Shown here: positions 18,095 to 27,088 of the stretch, in pieces
Layout of the letters: every line of letters starts with the position of its first letter
Position numbering within the stretch: the stretch's first letter is position 1
Source of the DNA: Brevibacterium sp. RIT 803
GTDB lineage: Bacteria > Actinomycetota > Actinomycetes > Actinomycetales > Brevibacteriaceae
NCBI RefSeq assembly: GCF_016892625.1
Contig: NZ_JAFEMW010000007.1
Span: forward strand, 1-64,000
Direction: 5' to 3'
DNA: 64,000 nucleotides
Made by a program: the position numbers and the translations under genes
Notes under the pieces: generated by a model
Seen by the model: only the letters and a program-made list of their open reading frames with translations
The model's database searches: none
Told to the model about the DNA's origin: nothing

Positions 18095-19278
18095 GAATCA
18101 TCTACGTGCTCGGCACATCGACCGGGGGTGTCGGCACCCATGTGCGTGCCCTGGCCCGTGACCTCGCCGCCGCCGGCCATGAACTCGGAGTCATCGGCCC
18201 CGCTTCCACCGATGAGCACTTCGGCTTCTCCTCCCTGCCCGGGGTCCGCTTCGCCGCCCTTGACATGGGAACCGGAATCGGTGCCCGTGACGGTGCTCTG
18301 ATCATCCGGCTGCGCAGGCTCATCGGCAGCTTCAACGCCGACATCGTCCACGCCCATGGCTTCCGGTCAGGATTCGTCACCCTGCTGGCGACGCGGTCCA
18401 TTCGGCACCGCCCCCGCCTCATCATCAGCCTCCACAACCGGGCCAGTGGTCAGGGTCTGAGAGCCACGGTCGAGACCGGCATCGAGACTCTGCTTGCCAA
18501 GGGCACGGACGTGACGATCGGTGCCAGCACCGACTTGGTGGACAGGGCTCGGGAGCTCGGCGCACGCGATGCCAGGTTCGTGCCCGCCGCAGCCCCGGAG
18601 GTCCTTGAGGTCCCCGCCGAGGCGGCCGTTGCCACCCGCGCGGCACTGGCCGCGGAGTTCGGATTCGGGCCAGACGCGCTCATCGTGCTCGCCGTCGGGC
18701 GTGTCGCACCGCAGAAGAACTATCCGATGCTCGTCCGGGCCCTGGGCCGCCTCGGCGGGCCCGAGCCGAGCGAGTCGCATGAGCCGAATGCGGGATCCGA
18801 GCATCAAGGACCAGAACTCGTCTTCCTCATCGCAGGAGCCGCCGACCAGGCCGTCCTCGATGAGGTGTGCGGGCAGTACGAGGACCTCGCCGGCACCTCG
18901 GCGGTGCCTGCTCTGCATTTCCTCGGTCCCAGAGACGATATCGCCGAACTCAATGCGGCCGCCGATCTCTATGTGCTCACCAGCGTCTGGGAGGCACGTG
19001 CGCTGGTGCTGCAGGAGGCGCTGATCTCCGGACGAACCATCATCGCCACCGGCACGGGTGGCACGACGGAACTCGTCGGGGATGCGGGCATTCTCATCAA
19101 TGACGATGACGACATGGGCCTTGCCGCAGCCATCGGCGAATTGGCCTCGGATCCTGCTCGCAGGGCCCAGCTGGCCGCCCGGGCCAAGGCCCGCGGAGCC
19201 CAACTTCCCGATGAGAGAGAAGTGGCCAAAGAACTGGTGGGCATATACACGGAACTCATGCCCTCCCAGGTAGGGTAG
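18091..19278 (+). CDS. Family 4 glycosyltransferase
   Basis: A 395-residue GT-B fold enzyme. The N-terminal Gly-rich loop (STGGVGTHV), DIVHAHGFRSG, the donor-binding region beginning VLAVGRVAPQKNYPML and the late acidic motif (EARALVLQEALISGRTIIAT) fit GT4 retaining transferases. It overlaps murJ by ATGA and is presumably part of the same envelope-glycan operon. Donor and acceptor sugars cannot be told. A probable linker (PEPSESHEPNAGSEHQG) interrupts the C-terminal domain near residue 230. Confidence 0.85.
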   Translation: MRIIYVLGTSTGGVGTHVRALARDLAAAGHELGVIGPASTDEHFGFSSLPGVRFAALDMGTGIGARDGALIIRLRRLIGSFNADIVHAHGFRSGFVTLLATRSIRHRPRLIISLHNRASGQGLRATVETGIETLLAKGTDVTIGASTDLVDRARELGARDARFVPAAAPEVLEVPAEAAVATRAALAAEFGFGPDALIVLAVGRVAPQKNYPMLVRALGRLGGPEPSESHEPNAGSEHQGPELVFLIAGAADQAVLDEVCGQYEDLAGTSAVPALHFLGPRDDIAELNAAADLYVLTSVWEARALVLQEALISGRTIIATGTGGTTELVGDAGILINDDDDMGLAAAIGELASDPARRAQLAARAKARGAQLPDEREVAKELVGIYTELMPSQVG

Positions 19279-19311
19279 AAGCAGCGTCGATCTAATGAAA
19301 AGGATGAGGAA

Positions 19312-20448
19312 ATGAGCGAATCCGGCGAGGTCCACCCACTCAGCGCAGACACGAGGATTCTGCATGTACTCGCCGAAACCACGGGTCCCGTCGTCGAAGT
19401 CGCGAAACTCGCAGTGCTCGGGCATCTGCGTGCCGGCTTCAAGGTAGCAGTCGCTGCCCACCGTTCGCTGCTGGGTACATTCGGAGTCCCCGAAGAGCTG
19501 GCGGACAACTTCCGCGAGATCGAACTGGCAGCCCGACGACGCTTCACCTTGGCAGATCCCAATACCGCATTCACTCTGCACAAGTACTACCAGCACGTGG
19601 ACATCGTCCACGCCCACGGCCTGCATGCTGCGACGCTCGCCGGTCTCGCCTTCACCGGCCTCCCTGCCCGACTGCACCCGAAGGTCGTCGCGACGATCGA
19701 GTCCTTCGACGCGGCCGGTGTGATCGAGAAGACCGGTGCGGAGATCGTAGGTCGCACCGCAACTGCGCTCCTTGGCACCACCGAACCGGTCGTCGACTAC
19801 TTCGGGGGCAAGGTTCCGATCGTCGAACGCGCCGAGCTCGTCCACCCGGACATCGACGTCGACCTCACCGTCAGGACACCGCGCGCACAGGTGCGCCGGG
19901 AACTCGGCGTCGAAGAAGGCACGTGGATGGTCGCCAGCCCCATTGCCCTGCGCGACCACACGGCCCTGGCCACGGTCCTCGATGCGGCAGACCAGATCAA
20001 CACGAAGCGGCCCGGCCGTCCCGTCGTCACGGTCCTCACCGGCACCGGCAAGGACCGATCCACGATTGAGTCCGCCTTCGCCGACCGCGGTGTCATCGTC
20101 GCCCCAGCCGATGACCTCGTCGACGTCGCAGCTGCCGCGGACGTCGTCATCGCCAGCGAGACCATGACAGGACTCAGCCATGAAGACCTCATGCAGCTGT
20201 CGAAGCCTGCGGTCTTCATCGGCAACCAGCGACGCGCCGGCATCTGGGGTGCTGCGGCCAAGGCCGTCGCAGCCGACGACACCGACGCACTTCTGAGTGA
20301 GATCAATCATCTTCTCGATGACCCTGCCGGACGCGGATCGCAGGCTGTGGCCGCGAAGAAGCGCGTGATTGACGTGAATAACGGGGCCGCGATCTCTGCG
20401 ACGCTGCTTGACCTCTACGCCGAAGTCGCAGAATCGTCGGATTCGTGA
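19312..20448 (+). CDS. Degenerate glycosyltransferase-like protein
   Basis: A 378-residue protein with the GT-B outline of its neighbour ([41 protein letters not shown]) but with weaker C-terminal donor-site motifs; the EX7E-type acidic motif is not evident. It starts at ATG with AGGATGAGGA upstream, 33 bp after the GT4 gene. It may be a diverged paralogue or a non-catalytic partner. Function not assigned. Confidence 0.6.
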   Translation: MSESGEVHPLSADTRILHVLAETTGPVVEVAKLAVLGHLRAGFKVAVAAHRSLLGTFGVPEELADNFREIELAARRRFTLADPNTAFTLHKYYQHVDIVHAHGLHAATLAGLAFTGLPARLHPKVVATIESFDAAGVIEKTGAEIVGRTATALLGTTEPVVDYFGGKVPIVERAELVHPDIDVDLTVRTPRAQVRRELGVEEGTWMVASPIALRDHTALATVLDAADQINTKRPGRPVVTVLTGTGKDRSTIESAFADRGVIVAPADDLVDVAAAADVVIASETMTGLSHEDLMQLSKPAVFIGNQRRAGIWGAAAKAVAADDTDALLSEINHLLDDPAGRGSQAVAAKKRVIDVNNGAAISATLLDLYAEVAESSDS

Positions 20449-20455
20449 GCCCAAC

Positions 20456-20470
20456 TTTGATAGGATCAAA
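20456..20470 (+). promoter_or_regulatory. Palindrome TTTGAT-AGG-ATCAAA with embedded -10 (TAGGAT) before pyrG
   Basis: A perfect 6-bp inverted repeat around AGG, ending four bases before the pyrG GTG. It contains both AGGA (a possible ribosome site) and TAGGAT, which matches the TAnnnT -10 and would place transcription start at about 20473-20475, giving a leaderless mRNA. The two readings exclude each other; no -35 supports the promoter reading. Confidence 0.35.
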
Positions 20471-20474
20471 TCCC

Positions 20475-22139
20475 GTGGTGAATCGAACTGGCCCAGGCGG
20501 CACAAATACGGCAAAGCACATCTTCGTCACGGGAGGCGTTGCCTCTTCGTTGGGCAAAGGACTGACGGCATCGAGCCTCGGCCACCTGCTCACTCAGCGC
20601 GGACTCTCGGTAGCAATGCAGAAGCTGGATCCCTACCTCAATGTGGATCCCGGAACAATGAATCCCTTCCAGCACGGCGAAGTCTTCGTCACCGAAGACG
20701 GTGCTGAGACCGACCTCGACATCGGCCATTACGAGCGTTTCCTCGACGTCGATCTCGACGGCGCAGCCAACGTGACGACCGGACAGGTCTACTCCTCGGT
20801 CATCGCCAAGGAACGTCGCGGGGCCTACCTCGGCGACACCGTTCAGGTCATCCCGCACATCACCGACGAGATCAAGTCGCGGATGCGGGCCCAGGCCGAA
20901 CGTCCTATCGACGAACGTCCCGATGTCATCATCACCGAGATCGGCGGAACTGTCGGTGACATCGAATCCCAGCCGTTCCTCGAGGCCGCACGTCAGGTCC
21001 GACACGACATCGGCCGCGACAACGTGTTCTTCATCCACGTGTCCCTGGTTCCGTACCTCGGGCCCTCCGGTGAGCTGAAGACGAAGCCGACTCAGCACTC
21101 TGTGGCGGCACTGCGCTCGATCGGCATCCAGCCCGACGCGATTGTGCTGCGCTCCGACAGGGAGCTTCCCGACTCGATCCGCACGAAGATCGCCTCCTCC
21201 TGCGACGTGGAGTCAGATGCGGTCGTGTCCTGCGTGGACGCACCGAGCATCTATGACATTCCGAAGGTCCTCCACGACGGAGGCCTCGACGTCTACGTGA
21301 TCCGTCGCCTCAACCTTCCCTTCCGTGATGTCGACTGGACGAAGTGGGACTGGGTTCTCGAGCGCGTCCACAACCCCGAGCACACTGTGCGCATCGGCAT
21401 CGTCGGCAAGTACATCGACCTCCCGGATGCCTATCTCTCGGTCACCGAGGCGTTGCGCGCCGGTGGTTTCGCCAACAATGCCAAGGTCAAGGTCGAATGG
21501 ATCGCCTCCGATGACTGCGACACAGAGGAAGGCGCTCGTGAGCGTCTGTCCGATCTGGATGCGATCTGCGTGCCCGGCGGCTTCGGCATCCGCGGCATCG
21601 ACGGCAAACTCGGCGCACTCGAATACGCCCGCACGAGCGGAATTCCGACTCTGGGTCTGTGCCTGGGCCTGCAGTGCATGGTCATCGAGTATGCCCGGAA
21701 CGTGGCCGGCATCGACGAGGCATCATCCTCCGAATTCGACCCCGATACGCAGGTCCCCGTCATCGCCACAATGGCCGAACAGCTCTCCATCGTCGAAGGC
21801 GAAGGCGACCTGGGCGGAACCATGCGCTTGGGCACCTACGAGGCGAAGCTCGATGAAGGAAGCGTCGTCGCCGGAGTCTACGATTCGACGCTCATCACCG
21901 AACGCCACCGTCACCGCTACGAGGTCAACAACGCCTACCGCGAACAGCTGGCCACGGCAGGACTCCACTTCTCGGGCACCTCACCCAGCGGTGAACTCGT
22001 AGAATTCGTCGAGCTGCCGGAATCCGAGCACCCCTACTACGTGGCGACGCAGGCTCACCCCGAGCTCAAGTCACGCCCGACTAAGCCGCATCCGCTGTTC
22101 GCGGGGCTCGTGGCAGCGGCGCTGAAGTCCCAGAAGTAG
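20475..22139 (+). CDS. pyrG: CTP synthase
   Basis: A 554-residue enzyme aminating UTP to CTP with glutamine. The synthetase domain starts with [16 protein letters not shown]. The C-terminal class I glutaminase has its nucleophile Cys in [11 protein letters not shown] and its His/Glu dyad in [13 protein letters not shown] 20475 gives normal length; an in-frame GTG at 20445 overlapping the previous stop and another at 20478 are alternatives. Position corresponds to Rv1699. Confidence 0.95.
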   Translation: MVNRTGPGGTNTAKHIFVTGGVASSLGKGLTASSLGHLLTQRGLSVAMQKLDPYLNVDPGTMNPFQHGEVFVTEDGAETDLDIGHYERFLDVDLDGAANVTTGQVYSSVIAKERRGAYLGDTVQVIPHITDEIKSRMRAQAERPIDERPDVIITEIGGTVGDIESQPFLEAARQVRHDIGRDNVFFIHVSLVPYLGPSGELKTKPTQHSVAALRSIGIQPDAIVLRSDRELPDSIRTKIASSCDVESDAVVSCVDAPSIYDIPKVLHDGGLDVYVIRRLNLPFRDVDWTKWDWVLERVHNPEHTVRIGIVGKYIDLPDAYLSVTEALRAGGFANNAKVKVEWIASDDCDTEEGARERLSDLDAICVPGGFGIRGIDGKLGALEYARTSGIPTLGLCLGLQCMVIEYARNVAGIDEASSSEFDPDTQVPVIATMAEQLSIVEGEGDLGGTMRLGTYEAKLDEGSVVAGVYDSTLITERHRHRYEVNNAYREQLATAGLHFSGTSPSGELVEFVELPESEHPYYVATQAHPELKSRPTKPHPLFAGLVAAALKSQK

Positions 22140-22151
22140 GCAGGGCCCCAA

Positions 22152-22799
22152 ATGAGCGATCTGCGCGACGAAGCCTATACGCCGACCATCACCGAATCCG
22201 ACGTGGTCTACCACGGAGCGGTGTGGAACATCCGGCGAGAGACCTTCGACTTGCCCGAAGCATCTGGGCTTGTGCGCGACATGATGGCTCACACGGGTGC
22301 TGTTGCCATTGCGTGCGTGGATGAGCAGGAGCGGATCCTGCTCATCCAGCAGTACCGCCATCCCGTCCGGGCCAGGCTCTGGGAAGTCCCCGCCGGACTC
22401 CTCGATATCCCCGGCGAAGATCCCTTCGCCGCAGCGAAGCGAGAACTGGCAGAAGAAGCCGATCTGAGAGCCGGACGCTGGGAAGTCCTCACCGACTCCT
22501 GCCTGACACCAGGCGGCAGCAGCGAATCGATCCGCCTCTACCTGGCCCGGGACCTCGAGCTCATCGCAGACGAGGAACGGCACGAACGCAGCGAAGAGGA
22601 AGCGGGCTTCAGATTCCGCTGGGCCAGCCTTGATGAGGCTCTCGACGCAGTGGGCGCCGGCGAGATCACGAACTCGATCGCGCAGCTGGCGATCCTGCAG
22701 GTGGATCGGATCCTGCGTGCCGAAGCCGTCGGGGAGCCCATCAGAACCCGCGGCGTCGATGCGCCTCGCCGTCTCATTGATGGCCGACCGCGAGTCTGA
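22152..22799 (+). CDS. Nudix hydrolase, ADP-ribose pyrophosphatase type
   Basis: A 215-residue Nudix enzyme (Rv1700 position). The Nudix box reads GEDPFAAAKRELAEEADL, with the REL-EE metal-binding core intact and the terminal Gly replaced by Asp. The upstream segment VPAGLLDIPGE is typical of NudF-like ADP-ribose/ADP-sugar pyrophosphatases. It sits 12 bp after pyrG; its TGA lies inside the xerD ribosome site. Confidence 0.85.
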   Translation: MSDLRDEAYTPTITESDVVYHGAVWNIRRETFDLPEASGLVRDMMAHTGAVAIACVDEQERILLIQQYRHPVRARLWEVPAGLLDIPGEDPFAAAKRELAEEADLRAGRWEVLTDSCLTPGGSSESIRLYLARDLELIADEERHERSEEEAGFRFRWASLDEALDAVGAGEITNSIAQLAILQVDRILRAEAVGEPIRTRGVDAPRRLIDGRPRV

Positions 22800-22809
22800 G
22801 GTCTGATCC

Positions 22810-23757
22810 ATGGCCCGGCACGGTGCCGAACTGCTCCCGGAGCTGCCGCAGTCGCTGTCCCGCGCCTTCGTCACGTATCTGAACTCACTGCGGTTCGAGC
22901 GTGGGCTCTCGCGGAACTCCATCGATGCCTACGCCCGTGACCTGGCCAGGTACGGCACCTGGCTGAACGGGCAGGGGATCGGTGACCTCGGCGAGGTCGC
23001 ACGCACCCACGTCGAAGCCTTCGCTCTGCATCTGCTCGATGAGAACCTGGCCCCCCGGACTCGTGCGCGAGCGCTCGTCGCGGTGCGCCGTTTCCACGGA
23101 TTCGCCCTCGGTGAGGGACTGGCGGCCACGGATCCCGCATCTGAGGTCAGCCCACCACAGGAGGGGCTGCGCCTGCCCAAGGCGCTGTCTCTGGACGATG
23201 TCGAAGCGATGCTGGCCACAACTGGCGGCGAGGAGCCCGCACAAATCAGAGCGGCAGCACTTCTCGAGCTGCTCTACGCAACGGGGGCCCGGATCTCCGA
23301 GGCAGTCGGGGTCGACCTCGACGACGTCGATCTCGAGACCAACCTCGTACGCCTCTACGGCAAGGGCGGGAAGGAACGGATCGTGCCCTTCGGCTCCCAC
23401 GCCTCCACAGCCCTTGGTGCCTGGGTGTCGAGGATTCGACCGAGCATGGCCGCGAAGGCCAGATCATCAGCACCGGCCGGGGCCCTGTTCCTCAATGCGC
23501 GGGGGACCCGCCTGTCGCGTCAGACCGCGTGGCAGATCGTCAAGGACGCAGGTGAACTCGCCGGGCTGGAAGCAGAAGTCTCACCGCACACGTTCCGGCA
23601 CTCGTTCGCGACACACCTGCTGGAGGGCGGAGCCGATATTCGCGTCGTCCAGGAACTGCTGGGACACGCGTCAGTCACGACCACGCAGATCTATACCAAG
23701 GTGTCAGAGGAAACATTGCGTGAAGTGTACGCGACCTCTCACCCCCGGGCGCGGTAG
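22810..23757 (+). CDS. xerD: Tyrosine recombinase XerD
   Basis: A 315-residue site-specific recombinase that resolves chromosome dimers at dif. A SAM-like N-terminal DNA-binding domain (residues ~15-100) is followed by the catalytic domain with Arg in ATGARISEA (~160), HTFRHSFATHLL, LLGHAS and the nucleophile Tyr in QIYTKV (~295). GAGG lies 8 nt upstream of the ATG. It is followed by parA and scpAB, matching Rv1701 and Rv1708-1710. Confidence 0.92.
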   Translation: MARHGAELLPELPQSLSRAFVTYLNSLRFERGLSRNSIDAYARDLARYGTWLNGQGIGDLGEVARTHVEAFALHLLDENLAPRTRARALVAVRRFHGFALGEGLAATDPASEVSPPQEGLRLPKALSLDDVEAMLATTGGEEPAQIRAAALLELLYATGARISEAVGVDLDDVDLETNLVRLYGKGGKERIVPFGSHASTALGAWVSRIRPSMAAKARSSAPAGALFLNARGTRLSRQTAWQIVKDAGELAGLEAEVSPHTFRHSFATHLLEGGADIRVVQELLGHASVTTTQIYTKVSEETLREVYATSHPRAR

Positions 23758-23793
23758 GGTTGGGGCAGAGAGCAACGAAAGGTGGCCATCCGA

Positions 23794-24666
23794 GTGATGA
23801 ATACGCAACAGGCGCTGGATATTCCCAAATCGAAATCCACTGACCCTGAGCAGCAGGACTTCGACGAGCCAGCACCGCTGGACACTCATGGGCCTGCCCG
23901 CATCATCGCGATGGTCAACCAGAAGGGCGGCGTCGGCAAGACGACCTCATCGATCAACCTCGGCGCCTCTCTGGCCGCCTACGGGCGCAAGATGCTCCTC
24001 GTCGACTTCGACCCGCAGGGTGCCTTGTCCGTCGGTCTGGGCGTCAACCCCTACGACCTGGAAATCAGCATCTACAACCTGCTGATGAATTCGCGGATGG
24101 ATCCGCACGAGGTCATCGTCAGCACCGACTTCGAGAACATCGACATCCTCCCGGCCAACATCGACCTCTCCGCCGCTGAAGTCCAGCTCGTGGGCGAGGT
24201 CGCCCGTGAGCAGATCCTCTCACGAGTCCTGTCGAAGGTCACCGACGAATACGATGTCATCCTCATCGACTGCCAGCCCTCCCTGGGCCTGCTGACCGTC
24301 AACGCTCTGACAGCCGCGCACGGTGTCATCATTCCGCTTGAGACCGAGTTCTTCGCCCTCCGCGGCGTCGCACTGCTCGTGGAGACCATCGAGAAGATCC
24401 AGGACCGCCTCAATCCCTCCCTCGTCGTCGACGGGATCCTGGCGACGATGTTCGACTCGCGCACCCTCCACTCGAAGGAGGTCATGTCGCGCGTGACAGA
24501 GGCCTTCGACGACAAGGTCTTCGACACGGTCATCAACCGCACAGTGAAGTTCCCTGACGCCTCGGTCGCTGCCGAACCGATCACGAGCTTCGCACCCAGG
24601 CACGCAGGCTCCGAGGCCTACCGTCGCCTGGCCAGGGAACTCATCGCCCGCGGAGGCGCACCCTGA
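23794..24666 (+). CDS. parA: ParA/Soj-type ATPase (Rv1708-like)
   Basis: A 290-residue P-loop ATPase with the deviant Walker A NQKGGVGKTTS near residue 41, DFDPQG, and VILIDCQPSLGLLTVNAL. It is linked to scpAB rather than to parB at oriC, so it is likely the paralogue of the origin ParA. It may act in chromosome organisation with the ScpAB-SMC complex (inference). AAAGGTGG is 8 nt before GTG 23794; ATG 23797 is equally possible. Its stop overlaps the presumed CTG start of scpA. Confidence 0.85.
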   Translation: MMNTQQALDIPKSKSTDPEQQDFDEPAPLDTHGPARIIAMVNQKGGVGKTTSSINLGASLAAYGRKMLLVDFDPQGALSVGLGVNPYDLEISIYNLLMNSRMDPHEVIVSTDFENIDILPANIDLSAAEVQLVGEVAREQILSRVLSKVTDEYDVILIDCQPSLGLLTVNALTAAHGVIIPLETEFFALRGVALLVETIEKIQDRLNPSLVVDGILATMFDSRTLHSKEVMSRVTEAFDDKVFDTVINRTVKFPDASVAAEPITSFAPRHAGSEAYRRLARELIARGGAP

Positions 24667-25580
24667 GCGAGACCGTACACGAAGGGTTCCAGGTTGAGCT
24701 GGAGAACTTCTCCGGTCCCTTCGACCTGCTCCTGGGCCTGATCTCCAAACGTCGTCTCGACGTCACTGAGATCGCCCTCGCCGAGGTGACTGATGAGTTC
24801 ATCGCCTACACGACCGGTCTGAGTCAACGGGCAGGTGCCAAAGCCGGTTCCAGCCTTGCAGAGATCTCCCAGTTCCTACTGGTGGCTGCGACTCTCCTCG
24901 ACCTCAAGACGGCGCGTCTGCTGCCGAACGAGGACGGCGAAGAGGAACTCGACCTCGAACTGCTCGAGGCCCGCGATCTTCTCTTCGCCCGCCTGCTGCA
25001 GTACCGGGCCTATAAGTCCGTGAGCAGATTCTTCGCCGATGCCATGGCGGCGGGATCGATCAGGGCGCCGCGCAGCGTTGGACTCGAACCCGAGTTCCAG
25101 GACGTGCTGCCGCCGCTTCAGATCCATATCGGGCCAGGTGAGCTGGCCGGACTCTATGCGACTGTGCTCCAGCGCGACCACACGCCGCCGAGCGTCGCCG
25201 TCGACCACATCCACCTGCCGCTGGTCAGCGTCTCTGAGCAGCGCGGCCACATCCTCAGCCTGCTGCGCTCCGGGGACCTCGACTTCCAGAGACTCCTCGA
25301 CACCTCCGAGAACACCTTGGTCGTCGTGGCCCGGTTCCTGGCACTGCTGGAACTCTTCAAGGTCGGCCTCTGTGACTTCGCCCAAGAGGAGCCGCTCGGA
25401 CCGCTGTTCATCTCCCGTACCGAGTCCACCGATGATGGGGTGGACCTGCGCACCGAGGGGGAGTGGGACGGCGATGCGGAACTCGACGCCGCGAACGTCC
25501 AAGGAGTCGTCAGCGCGGATGCTGAAGGCATTGACGGCGAACCTGAGAGTGCGCACGATGACGAAGAAGGATCTGCATGA
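24663..25580 (+). CDS. scpA: Segregation and condensation protein A, CTG start
   Basis: A 305-residue kleisin subunit that bridges SMC heads. The family's N-terminal block, FSGPFDLLLGLISKRRLDV, lies before the first ATG/GTG/TTG in frame (GTG 24786), so that start would remove essential sequence. The only sensible start is CTG 24663. It is 6 nt after a strong GGAGG and overlaps the parA stop as CTGA, the same geometry as the ATGA/GTGA junctions in this operon. The C-terminal winged-helix region is near residues 185-235. The stop overlaps scpB. Confidence 0.85.
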   Translation: MSETVHEGFQVELENFSGPFDLLLGLISKRRLDVTEIALAEVTDEFIAYTTGLSQRAGAKAGSSLAEISQFLLVAATLLDLKTARLLPNEDGEEELDLELLEARDLLFARLLQYRAYKSVSRFFADAMAAGSIRAPRSVGLEPEFQDVLPPLQIHIGPGELAGLYATVLQRDHTPPSVAVDHIHLPLVSVSEQRGHILSLLRSGDLDFQRLLDTSENTLVVVARFLALLELFKVGLCDFAQEEPLGPLFISRTESTDDGVDLRTEGEWDGDAELDAANVQGVVSADAEGIDGEPESAHDDEEGSA

Positions 25581-26209
25581 TCGACGACGAAATTCTGGCC
25601 GGGATCGAAGCGGTCCTCATGATCAGCGACTCCGCAGTCTCGGCGAATGAGCTGGCCACTGCCCTCGGACTCGACGAGGACACGATCACGGATGCCATTG
25701 CCGAACTCAAGGCCGACTACGACGGCAGAGACGGCGGCCGGCAGCGCGGATTCGAGATCCGCCTGGTCGCCGGAGGCTTCAGGATCTTCTCCCGCGGGGA
25801 CTATCACGAGATCGTCAAGGACTTCCTCACGTCTGGCCAGAGCGCGAAGCTCTCCCAAGCCGCACTCGAGACACTCGCCGTCATCGCCTACCGGCAGCCG
25901 ATATCGCGCCCGCGCATCGCCGCCATCCGAGGGGTCAGCGTCGACGGTGTCATTCGCACCCTGCTCCTGCGCGGACTCATCGTCGAAGCGGGGAAGGAAG
26001 CGACCACCTCGGCGCTGCTCTACACCACCACGCACCAGTTCCTCGACGCGTTGGGGATGAACAGCATCGACGACCTGCCGGAGATCGCTCCGTACCTTCC
26101 CGAGGACGCCGATGTCGCCGAATTGGGTGCCGACAATTCCGAGGTTCTGGCCTCTGTGGACGACGAAATGGCCGATCTCGACGACGAGATGTCACGAGTT
26201 GACGATTGA
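25577..26209 (+). CDS. scpB: Segregation and condensation protein B
   Basis: A 210-residue double winged-helix protein that dimerises on ScpA. LSQAALETLAVIAYRQPISR followed by RGVSVDGVIRTLLLRGLI is the ScpB signature region. ATG overlaps the scpA stop. The last ~35 residues are acidic and probably disordered. Confidence 0.93.
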   Translation: MIDDEILAGIEAVLMISDSAVSANELATALGLDEDTITDAIAELKADYDGRDGGRQRGFEIRLVAGGFRIFSRGDYHEIVKDFLTSGQSAKLSQAALETLAVIAYRQPISRPRIAAIRGVSVDGVIRTLLLRGLIVEAGKEATTSALLYTTTHQFLDALGMNSIDDLPEIAPYLPEDADVAELGADNSEVLASVDDEMADLDDEMSRVDD

Positions 26210-26218
26210 TTTGAGAGA

Positions 26219-27088
26219 ATGGAGATTATGAGTCCATACCGTGATCCCCGAGCGCCAGGCGGGCGCAACAATCGTCCGACCCGAAAACAGCGATCCAGCG
26301 CCTCCTCAAAGGGCTCCCAGCGTTCGCAGTCAGGCACGGGCGAGAAGTCGGATGCCCATGTCAGCGGGGGTGTGAGACTCCAGAAGATCCTCGCCGAGGC
26401 GGGCTTGGGCTCACGTCGCGCCTGTGAGCAGCTGATCCTCGACGGTCGGGTCGAAGTCGACGGTGCCATGGTGACCGAGCTGGGCACGCGAATCGACCCC
26501 GAGACCCAGTCCGTGTACGTGGACACAATGAGAATTTCGACACAGACCGCGAAGGTCTACCTGGTGTTGAATAAGCCCGCAGGTGTCGTGTCGACGATGA
26601 GCGATCCCGACGGTCGACCATGCTTGGCCGACTACGTCAACAACCACGTCGAACGACTCTTCCACGTCGGACGTCTCGACACGGAGACCGAAGGACTCAT
26701 CCTTCTGACCAATGACGGAGAGCTGAGCAACCGACTGGCTCACCCGCGCTACGAGATTCCGAAGACCTACCTTGCGCAGGTCAAGGGACAGCTGGCCAAG
26801 GACGTCAGTTCCCGCCTCAAGGCCGGCATCGACCTGGAGGACGGCTTCGTCAAGGTCGATGGGTTCAAACTCGTGGACTCGACACCGGGCAAGTCGGTGG
26901 TCGAACTGACTCTGCATTCGGGGCGCAACCGGATCGTGCGTCGGCTCCTCAAAGAGGTCGGCAACCCGGTCGAGCGTCTGGTTCGGATCAAGTTCGGTCC
27001 GATCACCTTGGACGAACAGAAACAGGGCAAGATCCGCCCACTGCGCTCAGACGAGATCGGCGAGCTCTTCGAGGCCGTCGGCTTGTGA
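26219..27088 (+). CDS. rluB: 23S rRNA pseudouridine synthase RluB family
   Basis: A 289-residue enzyme with a basic disordered N-terminus (about 45 residues), an S4 domain (QKILAEAGLGSRRACEQLI) and the RsuA/RluB catalytic domain with the Asp in GRLDTETEGLILLTNDG. It modifies the region around U2605 of 23S rRNA (E. coli numbering). ATG 26228 is a possible alternative start; neither has a well-spaced ribosome site. The stop overlaps tyrA. Confidence 0.9.
   Translation: MEIMSPYRDPRAPGGRNNRPTRKQRSSASSKGSQRSQSGTGEKSDAHVSGGVRLQKILAEAGLGSRRACEQLILDGRVEVDGAMVTELGTRIDPETQSVYVDTMRISTQTAKVYLVLNKPAGVVSTMSDPDGRPCLADYVNNHVERLFHVGRLDTETEGLILLTNDGELSNRLAHPRYEIPKTYLAQVKGQLAKDVSSRLKAGIDLEDGFVKVDGFKLVDSTPGKSVVELTLHSGRNRIVRRLLKEVGNPVERLVRIKFGPITLDEQKQGKIRPLRSDEIGELFEAVGL

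Noticed and set aside
22810..23757. Integrase of a mobile element
   Set aside because: It sits between the Nudix and parA-scpAB genes as in other actinobacteria, so it is chromosomal XerD.
24786..25580. scpA starting at GTG 24786
   Set aside because: This start removes the conserved N-terminal kleisin block encoded upstream.
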